From Fomitopsis serialis (Eukaryota > Basidiomycota > Agaricomycetes > Polyporales > Fomitopsidaceae): a stretch of 64,000 nt of DNA. The notes under the pieces were generated by a model that was given only the letters and a program-made list of their open reading frames with translations, ran no database searches and had not been told where the DNA came from. Shown one piece after another: positions 1 through 12,017 of this stretch. Position 1 is the first letter of the stretch. Each line of letters opens with the position of its first letter. Position numbers and translations under genes: made by a program. The stretch covers positions 620,001 through 684,000 of the forward strand of contig NW_025954962.1 of assembly GCF_022376445.1 (NCBI RefSeq), in the 5' to 3' direction.

Positions 1-3000
1 GCCGCGTTGCGTCCTTCAGCATGTCGCGCAGAGATGCGATCTCGCGCTGCAGTGCCTCGACCTTCTCCGCGTGACCCCGAGTAAGACGATCCTCATCACT
101 CTTCAGGTCACGGTGAGAGTCAAGCAGCTCGCCCAAGCTTCCGGTAGTAACAGCACGAAGCGCGTCTGACTCCTCGCGAGATTTGGCCCACGAGTTCTCG
201 AGCTCCAAGATGCGAACGCGAGCATTCTCGACTTCGGTCGTACGCGCCTCCAACTCGCCGCGAAGGTCCGCAAGATCTGCCTCGAGCTGACCCGCCTGCT
301 CGCGTGCATGAACGTGCTGGCGGTCGACTTCGGAGGCCCGGGCAGATGCAGCCTCCATGGCCGCTCGCGCCTGCTCAAGGGCTCGGATATGCTGTTCATG
401 CGAAAACAAGAGCTCCTTGAGCTGGGTCTCGGCCCTTAGGTGGTCGGCCTCGCGTTGCTCGATGATGGAGCTCTGCGCAAGGAGACGATCTTCATGTTCC
501 CTCAGCATAGATTCAGTGTTCGCGTGCTTCTCCTGCAAGGTCCTGAATGCTTCCGAATGACGATCGTGCGACTGGGACAACAGATCAGCCCGTTTGAGCG
601 CATCGTCGGCGCGTGCCTCTGCCTGCTCCGCGATCGAAGTCTGGAGAGCAAGAGAGTTGGCGAGATCTTTGTTCTCCGTTCCCGCTCGGCCTGCTCAGCG
701 AGAGCTACTGAAAGCTGCCGTTCAAGCTCAGCGGCACGATCTCGCTCCACACGCGCGATGTCCGATCCAGAACCGCTCTCCAAAGCAGCAACCTTCGCGC
801 GGTAGAAAGCGGCTTCCTGCAGAGCACTAACCCGCATAGTCTCGGCGTCTTGAACGCGCGCAGACGCTGCGTGAGCCTGCTCGATGAGGCTTGCCTGATC
901 ACCAACGTCAGCACCCACAAAACGTCATGATCGACTGGATTCGTCCTCACCTGCAACTTGGCATGCAGCTGCTTAAAGCTGACGATCATCTCCGCGACCT
1001 TCTGGCCGTCGATGTCGTCCTCGTCCGCACTCGCAAGCACGTCACCTTCCGACTGGTCGTACATGAAGCCCGAGCGCGCCGCCTTGGACAGGGCCGCGCG
1101 CATCCACGCCTCCCGCCTTTTGATCGCTTCCATCTCTGCCTCCTTCTGCTTGAGGTCCCGGATGAGATCGGCCGTCACGTTGCCCGTCGAAGGCTTGCCA
1201 TACGGCGACCCGTTCGGAACAGGCGAGCCAGACTTGGCCGCGTAGAACGCGTCCGTAGGCGCCCTGCTCCTGTCCACGCTCGGGGATGGACTTCGCCCTG
1301 TGATGCCATTCCTGCTCATCATCGCAGTTGCCATGCTGATGGGTTCCTGACCATCGCCAGGTCCAACAGGAGATGTTCCACGACTGGCAACAGTATAAAG
1401 CGGTGGACTCTTCGCACGGCCTTGGACTTGATCTGGCGTCCGAGCACGCTCTCGCACGTCGGTACTAGACTGCTCAGGGCTGCTGTCGCCGCCGTCCATA
1501 TCGTCATTGCCCCGCCTCATCTTGCCCTGGGCAACGCTTGACAACGCCTGTTGTGTCACGCCGTTGGGGGTCCTTGATCTCGTGTTCGATGGAGACAGCG
1601 CCCTGCGGACCTCCTCAACATCGGACATCTGTTGCTCAGGGGAGATTGGTCGGCTTCCGTTGACAGTCGAACCGATAGCCGCCTGCGGGCCTGTGAGCGA
1701 TATCTTCCGAGCTGGTGCTCCACCAGTAGCAGCCGCAGCGGCGTTAGCCTTGTCCGAATTGGGATACTTGATATGCTCTGGACACAAGGCAGTCAATATT
1801 GACGCCTCAGCAAGCCATCTTGGAGACCCACTCGTATCTAGGACATGGACGAGGGTCGGGTCTTCTGGCTTAGCTGGGTTCCCGAGCGACTCGCCGCCTA
1901 AGCCTCCGAGCACGAATACGCGAGAGCCCATTGATGCCATGGCATGCCCAGAGCGAGGAGTCGGTGCAGGTCCCATCTTCTGGAACATATACCATCGTTG
2001 GTCTATGCCGATGTCAATCACTGAACACGAATGTGTATTCGGAAGGCACTCACTAGAGATCTTGAACGCGCCCAAGTCACCGAGATCTTTCCCATCGACG
2101 CCTCTACCACCGAACACATATATGACATCGTCAACTAGAGCAGCAGCGTGGCCCTCCCTTGGAGATGGGATGAAGCCTATGCACGTCAGCTCCGACCACA
2201 TATGAGTGATGGTGTCGAAGACCCATGTATCGTTGTAATGATATTGGCAATCAGTACCGCCGAAGCTAAAGAGGGTATTGGGTCAGAGCAGTGACACCTG
2301 ACCAATCAGAAGCAGACCGACAGGAAAATCTTGTTCTCGAGGGTCACGCAGACGTGTCCCGTTCGCTGTGCGGGGCGTGGAGAACCCTCTGCGGGCTCAA
2401 CAAGTTCCCACATGGCCTTGGTTCGGACTACAAAGAGTTGAGCTTCGACTGGGCTCAAGCTGGGTGTGACTTACGGGAATTGAGATCGAACGCCCAGAGG
2501 TCGTTCAAGAATTCACCATCCACTTGGCCACCGAACATGTAGAACTTGGATCCGACCATAGTGACAGCATGACCATACCGGCCAACGGGACCAGGGCCAT
2601 ACGTCGCTACCCGTGTCCATTCTCGCGACACTACACATCGCGCGCAACGTAAGTGCTGGACCGATGTGATGACGATGGCCGAATACGTACCAAGGTTCAG
2701 CAGATACAACCCATCATCCTGCTTATCCCCAGGCTTCGCCTTCCCACTTGTCTTCGTGTCACCGCCCCAAACAATGAGAACACTCCCAACAAGCGCGCTT
2801 GCGTGTCCGACGCGGGGGCTTGGCACTTCTCCCGCTGTCTGCAGGAGCGTCGCTGACAAGTCCCTGGTCGACAGCAGATACAGGTCGTTCCTGACGGTCT
2901 CTCTGACAAGGCCGCCAAACAAGAACAGTTCGCCTGTCGCGGTGGCCGTAGCAGGCAGTGCGTGGCCGTACCGAGGGAAGGGTGATGGTGATGGGTTCGT

Positions 3001-3336
3001 TGGGGGAGCGACGCCCGGCTTCGGGATGGTGACTGGAGGTGGGAGCAATAGCCGACGTTGCGACCATGGATAAGCAGGTCGCTGCTGCTGCTGCTGCTGT
3101 TGCTGGGCCGGTTGCTGCTGGCCAGATGGGCCTTGAACGGGGGGCTGTGGTGCGGTCTGCTGGACGCCCAAAGGACTACCATTGACAGAGTCAACGTTCA
3201 CACTACCGTTCCGGCCCTGGCGCTCGCGCTGGACTTGCGGAGGCACGCCATTCATGGCGACGTTCGGGCTGCCTCGTCCATTGAGGGCGCTACGTGATTG
3301 CGTTAGAAAAGGGTTGGGTTTCCGAGACGTCGACAT
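1..3336 (-). CDS. Tea1-like Kelch-repeat cell-polarity protein, 3' end beyond window
   Basis: Kelch-repeat plus coiled-coil protein of the Tea1 (tip elongation aberrant) type; in fission yeast Tea1 rides microtubule ends and marks growth poles. The start is the ATG at 3336. An N-terminal Gln/Pro-rich stretch is followed by Kelch repeats with recurring FGG or WGG and RxGHA motifs (LFLFGG, IVWGG, MFGG, VFGG, VLGG). A Ser/Pro-rich linker comes next, then a long heptad-type coiled coil that still runs at base 1. Exons that splice in frame on the minus strand are 3336-2691, 2630-2475, 2427-2322, 2265-2054, 2002-1832, 1777-951 and 894 to beyond 1. Near 678 the coiled-coil frame shifts by one base with no intron signal; one extra G restores the coil. 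Family assignment is firm and orthology to Tea1 itself is inferred. A GAG|GTGAGT-like donor near 3430 could be a 5'-UTR intron. Confidence 0.85.
3081..3105. repeat. CTG/CAG microsatellite coding polyglutamine
   Basis: Near-perfect GCT/CTG triplet run with one GTT interruption. On the minus strand it encodes a run of eight glutamines in the N-terminal region of the Tea1-like protein. Expected to be length-polymorphic. Confidence 0.8.
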
Positions 3337-5120
3337 GGGATACGATGCGGAAGGGTGCAAGGACGTAAAATGATATGAAACCCGAAGCGCGGATATAGCC
3401 CTGCCACGAAACGCGGAGACGACACTCACCTCTCGTAGCTGGTCTCCTTCGCGAGCTGTTTCGCCGGGCCTTGGGGGTTCGGCGGCTGCTGGAGCTGGGC
3501 GAGGGCTGCGCTGGGGCTCTGGACGACAGAGACGGTTGCGACCTGGGGTGGGGGATTGTGCTTCTTCCGTGAGAAGAAGGACATTCTTCTGGATCTGGAG
3601 CCTAACAGGAACTGTATGGCTGCAGAGGGCGCGCGGTGCGCACGGCGAAGAGAGGGCGGTGGTGGAGGGAGAAAGGGGAGGACGGGGGCCGATGAGGATG
3701 ATGCTCAGCAGGCCCGCCTGTATGAGCGGTGGACGGTGCACGAAGTACCTGGCCTTCGCGACGCGCGCTTGTTGGCAACCGCCTCGCGCTGATTCCGTTT
3801 GCGCCTGTTTGCGCGCCGTCCCGCCGGCGTCTACGCCCAGCGGCACCGACGACTCGTCCCGCCAGTCTGCTCTCGGGCCTGCAGATGCACTTTAGCCTTT
3901 TCATCTCATCTATTCGTCTGGCGAAGGTCACATCGTGCTGCACCCTGGCCGTATTGGACGCAGATCTCGATCGTTAAGGCATCCCCGCCGCAGTGCGGCA
4001 GCTCTGGCACCGTAAACCGGTTAACATATTGGGAGTAGTCCGCCAGCGGCTGCGCGTTCTCGAGATCGCCGAGCGTGTGCATCAATCTACTTACGTGACT
4101 GGAATTCGACGAGGGAGAACGGGTCACTCCAGCCCTCTTCAAGATAAATTGGCTACTAAAATCGAACTCGTATGACACTACCCAGCTCAATGGGAGGACA
4201 GCCATTGAGCTTGAGGACTGTGCGATGGACTCTCCAGAAAGCTTCGGCGTTCGCTGTGCGGTGGCCTCGGATCTCGTACATGGGAAAGGAACTTCTTGTG
4301 TGGAGGTACCAGTACTGACCCTATTACCTTACGCACGGCCACCCTGTATATCTGGCACGCCTTGGGTCCGAGACGGACACGCGCTGTCCAGGAGGCTCAA
4401 CAGCGCTCTTTCTGTCCCCGAGATGAATACCTTCTCCCATGAGCAGGTGGAAAGAACCCTCACAACAGAATACATGGAGGGGCATTGGCGATCCGCCTCA
4501 ACTATGCGCCCAGAATACGCATTGAGGTCTACTCGTTCCAAGTGATAACGTCGGTCGTTTCTCCCGAGTCGTGGTCGCGTTTCCGGTGCGCCATAAGGCG
4601 GTCACGGTTAGGAAACAGTCTGTTGCACTTATCGAGTGCGCAGATGTATATAGGTGTGCTACAAGACAGGTCAGAGGGTTAGACTCCGCACAGGCAACCC
4701 GGCTTACTCGTTTGAGTTAGTTACTCGAGCGAGGCCAGTCTCCAGCTGCTGCGGTGTCGTCATGACTAATACCACTACCTCAGACACCGGCACAATATAA
4801 AGCTTGACAGCATACCATCCTGAAGAGCAGGAGAAGAAGGCAGCACAGAAGGCAAGGTCGGTTGCTGGCTCATACTGGGAGACGACCAGACGAGGAACTC
4901 GAAAGCAGGCGACGCGCGAGTAATCGCGTGACGTCACAGGCGTGACCCTGCGTCAGTGCTCGTCCGCACCCGCTGGCAGCGAAGGCGAGCCCGACGGCCT
5001 TATGGACGGCCATGCACACCACAACGACGGCCAGCAGCGTCCCGCAACCCACTCACCTCCCGCCTCCACTCCCTCTTCTCGTCCCAGCAGCCCCGCAAAG
5101 ACTCCCAACAAGACACTGAC
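3337..5120. other. intergenic region between divergent genes
   Basis: About 1.8 kb upstream of both the minus-strand Tea1-like gene and the plus-strand lipase. Only short unrelated open frames occur, with no conserved motif on either strand. It must hold both promoters. The part from 3400 to 3850 is GC-rich and probably 5' leader of the Tea1-like gene. I see no further gene. Confidence 0.5.
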
Positions 5121-7353
5121 ATGAGGCCGCCGCGCGCAACATGCGCCCCCGGCCCAGCGGGTGCCCGAGCAGGCTCGGGATCTCGCAGGCACTCGCGACC
5201 CCAGAGTTTGACCCTCTCACTCGCAGGGTCGTCGTATATGCAGACACAGAGCTCAGAGAGACCTCATCCTGTCCTCCGCTGGATGTCAGGCAAGCACTCC
5301 TCGTCCAAGTCCCTCTCATCCTCCCCAGCGCCCTCCCCGACGCATTCGTCTCCCATCGATACCCCCACCTCCTCCGTCGCGAGCACGCCCTCCTCCGCTG
5401 CCTCTGCGCTTGCAGATGCTTTCAGTGACAACCCTCTACTGGCATCCGCTCACCACTCGGCATTCAACGAGTCCTCCTCATCCCTGGTCTCCTTACCTAC
5501 GCGTCCCGAGGCTGCTCGTCTCCCTCCACATTTCCAAGCGACCCGACCACCACGCTATCTCTCCGAACTGACTAGGAGCACGCTCCCCAGTGCCTCTCTA
5601 TCCCCGCCCCTCCACCCGTACGACGACGCGGCATTCCAAAATCCGGTACGGTACACAGACCCGTTCGCACCAGACCAGCACGACTCGGACATGGAACGGA
5701 ATCTAGACATCCTCTACAGTCCTACCCCAATGCCGTTAGCGATACCACACTCGCCTGCTCCCGCGCACTTAGGACGGCAACGCTCCGGTACCATGTCGAC
5801 GTCGTCTACGCGATCCTCGCTGGACACACTCCGGTCGATCCACGAACGGGGCGGAGTATACATACGGCCTCGCCACCACAGCTCAAGATCAGCCTGCTAC
5901 CTGATTCCTTGAAGAACTGGTTTGGCGGAGAGGAGAGCGTGGACAGCAAGGCTATGCATAACATGCTCAGTGAAGAGGACCAGCAGAGCAGCAGACAAGC
6001 TGAGAGGGAGCACATAAAGAAGAAATGTAGGTTGGGCGCTGTGAATTTCTCCGCGGAATGCTCACGTAGCTATTAACAGATTATGGTCCGAAGAACCTGT
6101 CGTGTTCTGTCACGGTCTCCTTGGCTTCGACACTGTCACTGTCGGGCCCTCCATTGCGTCCCTACAAGTCACCCACTGGCGAGGCATCAAGGAGGCGTTC
6201 GAGGCCAACGGCGTCGAGGTTTTGATGACCCGCGTGCCTGCGACCAGCACACCCATCGACCGCGCGAAGGTGCTCTGCGAGAAGGTCAGCGAGGCGTATC
6301 CTGGACGGAGCGTCCACCTCATCGGTGAGTATAGACTCCCCTCGTCCCGCTAGAGTGCTTATGCAGACTGTAGGACTCGCGACATAGGACACAGCATGGC
6401 ACGTATATATCCTCTTCTGTCGTGTACGTTTGTCTAATCTCATGTGTAGGGAGGGCTCGACTGTAGATACCTAACAACCCATCTAACCGACCGACCCTTC
6501 AAAGTTCTCAGCATCACGACCATCTCATCACCTCATCGGGCTCCTCATTCGCAGACCACTTCCTGTCGACTATGGCCGGGAACGGATGCCTTCCGTTCTT
6601 TCACTCCTTGACCTTCTCCGAATGGCGGAGGTGATGGAAAGGCATTCGAGTTCTTGACGGTGGAGAACATGGCAAGTTCAACAAGGATACTCCGGACGTA
6701 CCCGGGGTGAAGTACTTCAGCTGGGGCGCGACGTATGACCCGGGACTGATTGATACGTGGAAGTGAGTGGGCTCTGTTTGAGTCCGCGTTGTACGTGCTA
6801 AGCCATGATCGTAGATGGCCACACTCCGTGGTGATGGAAAAAGAAGGCCCCAATGATGGGCTAGTCTCACTCAAGTCAGCTAGATGGGTGCGCTTTCTTC
6901 CGCTCGTTCTGTCTTTCTTTCATCATTGAGATGTGACGCGCAGGGAACGTACCTCGGCACGCTGGAAGGCGTGAACCATCTCGATCTGATCGGCTGGGTA
7001 AACACTGCGCGATACAAGTGGGCAGAGATCATGGGGCGCGAGGTCAAGTTCAAGCCTGTCACGTTCTACCTGGGCATAGCCGATCACCTGGCGAGGGTGG
7101 TGGAGGGACAAGGACAGGAGGGCGCCGGCACGAGCGGGGAGACGCGGACAGAGGGGAGAGAAGCGACGAAGGCCGGGCTCCTTCGGAAGAGAGAAGGGGA
7201 GAGACGAGCGAAGAACGGGAGGAGCGTGAGGAGATCCAGAAGGAGGGCGAGCGCGCGGAGATGGCGGATAGTCTAGGGAAAGGCGACGCGCTCGTCCGCG
7301 AAGGCAGCGAGCCTGTGGAGAGGGGCGCGGAGGGGCATAGTGAAGGACGGTGA
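5121..7353 (+). CDS. Tgl2-like triacylglycerol lipase (alpha/beta hydrolase), frameshifted
   Basis: Lipase resembling yeast Tgl2 and bacterial triacylglycerol lipases. After a Ser/Pro-rich N-terminal extension of over 200 residues come the oxyanion-hole motif CHGLLGFD (6105-6128), a WRGIKEAFEANG segment, and the nucleophile elbow GHSMGGLD, split by an intron between about 6325 and 6450. Later blocks include FLTVENM, KYFSWGATYDPGL and GVNHLDLIGW, the last probably holding the catalytic His. The start is uncertain: the ATG at 5121 gives an Arg-rich, acid-poor leader that could be a mitochondrial presequence, and the ATG at 5238 is an alternative. Single-base breaks lie near 5870, 6540, 6605, 6625 and 6675, and conserved blocks resume after each. 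The end at 7353 assumes the acidic GC3-rich tail frame; the other open frame stops at 7276. Family is confident, exon structure approximate. Confidence 0.75.
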
Positions 7354-7733
7354 CGAAGGTACCGTACATGCATTTGTTCTTGGATAGGGACTTCACGGCA
7401 CATATACAGTCTTGCTAGCAGCTCACGATGCATACGACACGATTATGATACGTCCGTATAATGCACATAATATTTGGCGCATAGAGCCTGTGGCGGAGGC
7501 GATCAGATGAGGCGATCGGGTGATCAGGCATGGAGGGGCAAGAACGGAGGTGGCCCGGCACTGAATGGAGTCGTCATCGATGTCCCCGGTCATGCTCACC
7601 CCGTTCCGTCCGGAACCCGTCTCGCTTTCTCAGCTCTGGCGCTGCACTCTCCGCCACCATCCTCTCGCCTCCCTATCCGCGAACACCCTGCGTGCCCGAT
7701 TGACGTTCCAGTTCAAATACGGTATGAGCGCCC

Positions 7734-9059
7734 TCGAGAAGCTCTCCAGCAACAAGGCCTTGGTGGCGAGCTCACCAATACAAGTTCAAGGTGGGTGGAA
7801 GGACCGTACTGACGGCGTAGGTTCGTGTCAGCTAGACCTTATCTAACGTGTTCATTACGTGCAGAGCGCCGCTCTCGGTGGACTCGATGCCAACTTCAAC
7901 CTGTTCCTGCCCCCTAATGCGGTGAACGGCAAGGTCCCATCCTGTACTACCTCTCGGGGTTGACCTGCACGGAAGACAATGGGTAGGCTTGCTACTTCTG
8001 TCCTATGGACCCTGCCATTCATAGATATTAGTGCCCAGAAAGGGAGCTTCCTCGGTCCCGCGTCCCAGGAAGGGATCGCTATCCTCTTCCCGGACACGTC
8101 CCCCCGGGCGCAGGCATCGAGGGCGAAGACGCTGACTGGGACTTCGGTACCGGTGCGTACTACAGGCTTGTCTCAGCGAGGCCGCGGGCTGAACGCGAGC
8201 CGCAACTGCTAAGGCGCTGGCTTCTACCTGAACGCGACGAACCCGAAGTATGCGAAGCACTACAACATGCTCGCCCATGTCACCGAGGAGATCCCGCAGG
8301 TCGTAGAGGCTGCTGGCCTCCCAATCGTGAGTCGGCCAGCTGCGTCGTGGATCGGTGTCCTTACCCGGCGCTCGCCCGCAGGACTTGACCCGCCAGTCCA
8401 TCTTCGGCCACTCCATGGGCGGACACGGCGCGTTGACAATCTACCTCAGCGCCGTGCTGAGCGGGCAGAAGCAGTACCGTTCCGCGTCCGCCTTCTCGCC
8501 GATCTCGAACCCCACCAAATGCCCGTGGGGCGAGAAGGCGTTCAAGGGTACCTCCAGGGCGGCATCGAGGAGGCCAAGGAAAAATACGACGCGACGGAGC
8601 TCATCGGCAAGACGAACAAGGAGCCGCTGCACGTCCTCGTCGACTACGTAAGTTGCTCCCCTCGCTGCGTCGTACGGTTAGAGGCGGGTGCTGACGAGGA
8701 CTTGGTGCTTGGTACACAGGGTACGGGCGACAACTTCTACAAGCAAGGACAGCTGCTCCCAGAGAACTTCTCAAAGGCCGCGCGCGATGCTGGGTACGGC
8801 GAAGTGCAGGTCCGGGTACGCAGCCAAGAGGGCTACGACCACAGCTACTTCTTTGTGCGTGTTCCCCCAGGTCGCCCTCACGGCATTTCCTCGGCGGTGC
8901 TGACCTTGCCCTGCCTGCGCTTCTCGCAGATTTCGACATTTGGCGCGGACCACATCCATTGTAAGTCGAATGACGATAGCTGTGCTCTTGTTCCAGCGCG
9001 GGTGCTGACTGAATGGCTGGGCTTGGCTCGCAGTCCACGCGAACTTCCTCAAGGCGTAG
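7734..9059 (+). CDS. S-formylglutathione hydrolase
   Basis: Esterase D-type serine hydrolase that splits S-formylglutathione to glutathione and formate, the last step of glutathione-dependent formaldehyde detoxification in the cytosol. The start at 7734 gives the usual short N-terminus before SSNKA. Diagnostic blocks are [18 protein letters not shown], the nucleophile elbow [10 protein letters not shown] near 8410, YGTGDNFYK holding the acidic residue, GYDHSYFF holding the catalytic His, and the C-terminal ADHIHFHANFLKA. Several introns of about 50-70 nt interrupt it. Single-base losses in short homopolymers near 7762, 7778, 7937 and 8106 break the frame, and adding one base at each restores the family sequence. 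Length near 285 residues after repair is normal. It lies head-to-tail behind the lipase and convergent with the kinase gene. Confidence 0.88.
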
Positions 9060-9535
9060 GCGGTCGGCGGACACGCACGGGGTCCGGGACGCGGAGTAAT
9101 CAGAGTGAAGTAGAAAGGCTAAGAAAGTGTACGATCTACGAAGAAGACGTAACCTTGTATTCCGGATGTACTCATACTTGGGGGACGAAACTGTATCGAT
9201 GTCAATCTCCGGCGGTTCGAATTTCCCTTTCGCGGCACTCTCAGCGCGTGAACTCTGTCAGACCGCCCGGATAGTTCATATGAATGAATGCGTCATCAAT
9301 TCACAAGGATGAATGGTCCTTTACATGGTACACTGACACCGATGGGAGGATGGCAATGACATTCGGCAAGTAGAGTGAGCGCGACAGAGCATGACAGAGG
9401 GGAATGAATGACCACAGAGTAGAACAACAGCAGAACAAGGGCGAAGACACAGCACCAGAGAAGCTTCGAGGTCCGGAGAGTTTTGTGACCGATTTGCTGT
9501 GGCGCCCGCTCAGTGGAGAAGGGTTCCGTCCGATC
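9060..9535. other. intergenic region between convergent genes
   Basis: Between the stop of the formylglutathione hydrolase and the stop of the FHA kinase. It probably holds both 3' untranslated regions. No coding or structural signal is seen. Confidence 0.5.
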
Positions 9536-11908
9536 TCAGCTGGATCCCATGCGTTCACGATAGGCGGCCTCCAGGTCGGATGCATCACGAGTGAACCAGA
9601 CGTTGCGGAGAGCAGAGTGGACGGTAGCGCGGTCCAGGGGGTCGTAGACAAGAAGATTGCCGCAGAGCGTTTGAGCTAAAGGATGCGAAAAGACTCAGCA
9701 TGTAAGCGACATGAACAATGCTCTCCTGGCGGCCGGCTACTATCTGAATGAGAAGTAGTGAAGTGCGTACCGTCAGGGATGGCACTCCATATGTACGGCG
9801 GGAATTCGACCTCGCCGTGGACAATACGTTTCTTCACCATCCGGTCGCTCTGCACGGACGACTGCGAGAGATCGCCAACTTGAGAGTTGTCGAGCACCTC
9901 CGAGGGCCGGTATGAGTACCAGTTTGACTCTCCGTCCTGTTTGTCATAGTCGAACGGATGGCCGCCGCTACATATCCACAATAAGTGAGGAGGATTGAGT
10001 CGCTGTTATTCGGACACACGATTCGCGATAAAGGACCACTTACGCGAGCATGATGTACATGATGACCCCGGCCGACCAGCAGTCAGCCGGCATGCCGACG
10101 TAGCCCAGGTGTTTGTGATCTAGGGCCAAGATACCCTCCGGGGGCAGGTATGACACTGTACCACAGACGTTGAAGGTCTCCTGGTACGCTTTTGGACGAG
10201 CCAACCCGAAGTCGGCGATCTGTATCCGGGGGTAAGGACCTGGCGTGTAGAGCAGGATATTTTCGGGCTTTGCTTTCAATTAGCATCCGATGACAGGCAG
10301 TACGCAGGACCGAAACGGCGGTAAATGTCACGCACCTTGAGATCTTGAACGTGAAGCGCAGCAAAAGTGTCCTATGGCTCTGTCATCTAAAGACAACACG
10401 TGGTGGAAACATACCACGATGAGAAATCAGTCTGTCATGAAGATACTTCAGCCCTTTGAGGAGCTGGAACATCATGTATTTGGCTTCGCCTTCGCACAGC
10501 CGGGAGTTTTCGTGACCGACTATGTACGAGAAGAGATCGCCGCCGGTGCACAGCTCAAGGAATATGTGCCTGCAAGGATTATGCCGATGAATTGATCGAG
10601 AGCGCACAGGATAAACCTCACTGACACGAAGCTATTGTCATGTTTGGCTGCCCAGACACGGTTGATATTCGGCTGCGGTATGAACATCAATTACATGCGG
10701 GCGAACAGGCGCGAACATTCGAGGGTACTCACATGGTCCAGAGCGATGAGAATATCAACTTCCTTCATCACTTTGTCGACCTTGTCCTTGCTTTTACGTT
10801 TAATCGTCTTACACGCGACTTGTCTGAATGCCGCCGTGTCCATGGCTAGGTGCACAGTAGCAAAGCTCCCGCTCCCGAGGCAATGACTTGTGACAATGTA
10901 GCGGCCGATACGCTATGGGATATGGATAGGGCTTGCCTGATGCAATTCAAATATACGCAACGTACCTTGGTCTTGAGTAACGGATTCATCGGAGGCGTTG
11001 GGTCAAATATATGCGTCTTTTGTGGAGATTTGTGCACATGGATGCACTCGAACTCTGCATGTATGCGCTTGCGAGTATAAGATGCGACGTCTCTGGATAC
11101 TTACTTTGAGAATGAGGAATCTGGATGGTATCGCCATCCATAAGGAGAACGGATGTTTTCCGGATTTTATGACCGTTGAGCAGGAGTCCGTTGGTTGAGA
11201 AATCCTGGCCAGACTGTCAGTCACACATCCCGAATACAACACCTTCCATACATGAGCGTTACCTACCGAACATGACACCAGTACTCCACCATTGCTCGGT
11301 CGGACGCTGTAAGAAGTCTTGTGAATAGGCCGCGACAAGCTCCACATTGACTGGCGCTCACGCGTAAAGCTTGCAATGAATACCAGAAGCCACGATGTCG
11401 GATACAACGTACGAGCTGCATTCGTCCAGACGCTCGGAATAAACCAGCAGCGAAATGTGGCCATGCACATACCATGCGGGATGTCTGCCAATAGTGAGTG
11501 GTCGGTCGATGCTCAACTCCAGGACTGTAGAAATCGAAGACAAATCAGCAGAATGCAACTACCATGTGCACTCTTATCACCTTCTCTGCGACCTTCCTTA
11601 TTGAATGTCGCCAACCTTGCGCATATACTCGACGAGTTGATCCAGTCAGCGGCAGGCGTGAGAGGTGAAGCTGACCAGTCATCTAATCTGCGCGTCGCAG
11701 AAGGATTTATGGACGGCATATCCAGAGGATGTGGAGACAACGCAACCGCCGTGCTCTTTACAGGTTGTCGCTGAAGTGAGGAGACGGCCCACTTGTTGAA
11801 GGTGCGGACGCGTCGCTCCCGCTCTGGACGTGAGTCATCACGTGACCGCATACAGTGGCTCTCGAGGGCGACTGTAATCTCTCCGTAGGTTTGAACAAGG
11901 GCCTCCAT
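9536..11908 (-). CDS. FHA-domain Ser/Thr checkpoint kinase, Chk2/Cds1-like
   Basis: DNA-damage/replication checkpoint kinase architecture: one forkhead-associated domain followed by a kinase domain. The FHA part (about 11513-11090) shows the TIGRHP, SGIHCKLYA and STNGLLLNG hallmarks for phosphothreonine binding. The kinase part shows a GSGSFATVHLA glycine loop, VACKTIKRK with the ATP-binding Lys, LCTGGDLFSYI, HRDLKPEN split by an intron near 10280-10390, ADFGLAR, and a GTVSYLPPE activation segment. The C-terminal lobe ends at the stop at 9536-9538, after RERMGSS. At least seven short introns are present. The start at 11908 is the first suitable ATG in the open frame; 11719 is an alternative. 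No SQ/TQ-rich stretch comparable to metazoan Chk2 is obvious. It lies 109 bp downstream of LSG1 on the same strand. No frameshift was noticed. Confidence 0.8.
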
Positions 11909-12017
11909 GGGTTGCGGACCATTCAAAGAATGCGTTAGATTTACGGCTACAGTGAGAGTACTTGCGGTAATTCGGGATGCTACACGAAAGCCACGGTCGA
12001 CCAGACCACAATGGGCC

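Noticed and set aside
891..1541. Open plus-strand frame of 216 codons
   Set aside because: Antisense to the Ser/Pro linker and coiled coil of the Tea1-like gene; Arg/His-rich composition typical of a shadow frame.
1507..2205. Open plus-strand frame of 232 codons
   Set aside because: It lies opposite the Kelch exons of the Tea1-like gene, has no motif, and is a complement shadow of a GC-rich coding strand.
5865..5892. Intron of about 26 nt (GTATAC to CACAG) in the lipase
   Set aside because: It would restore the frame but is shorter than any other intron here (about 50 nt or more); a base loss is more likely.
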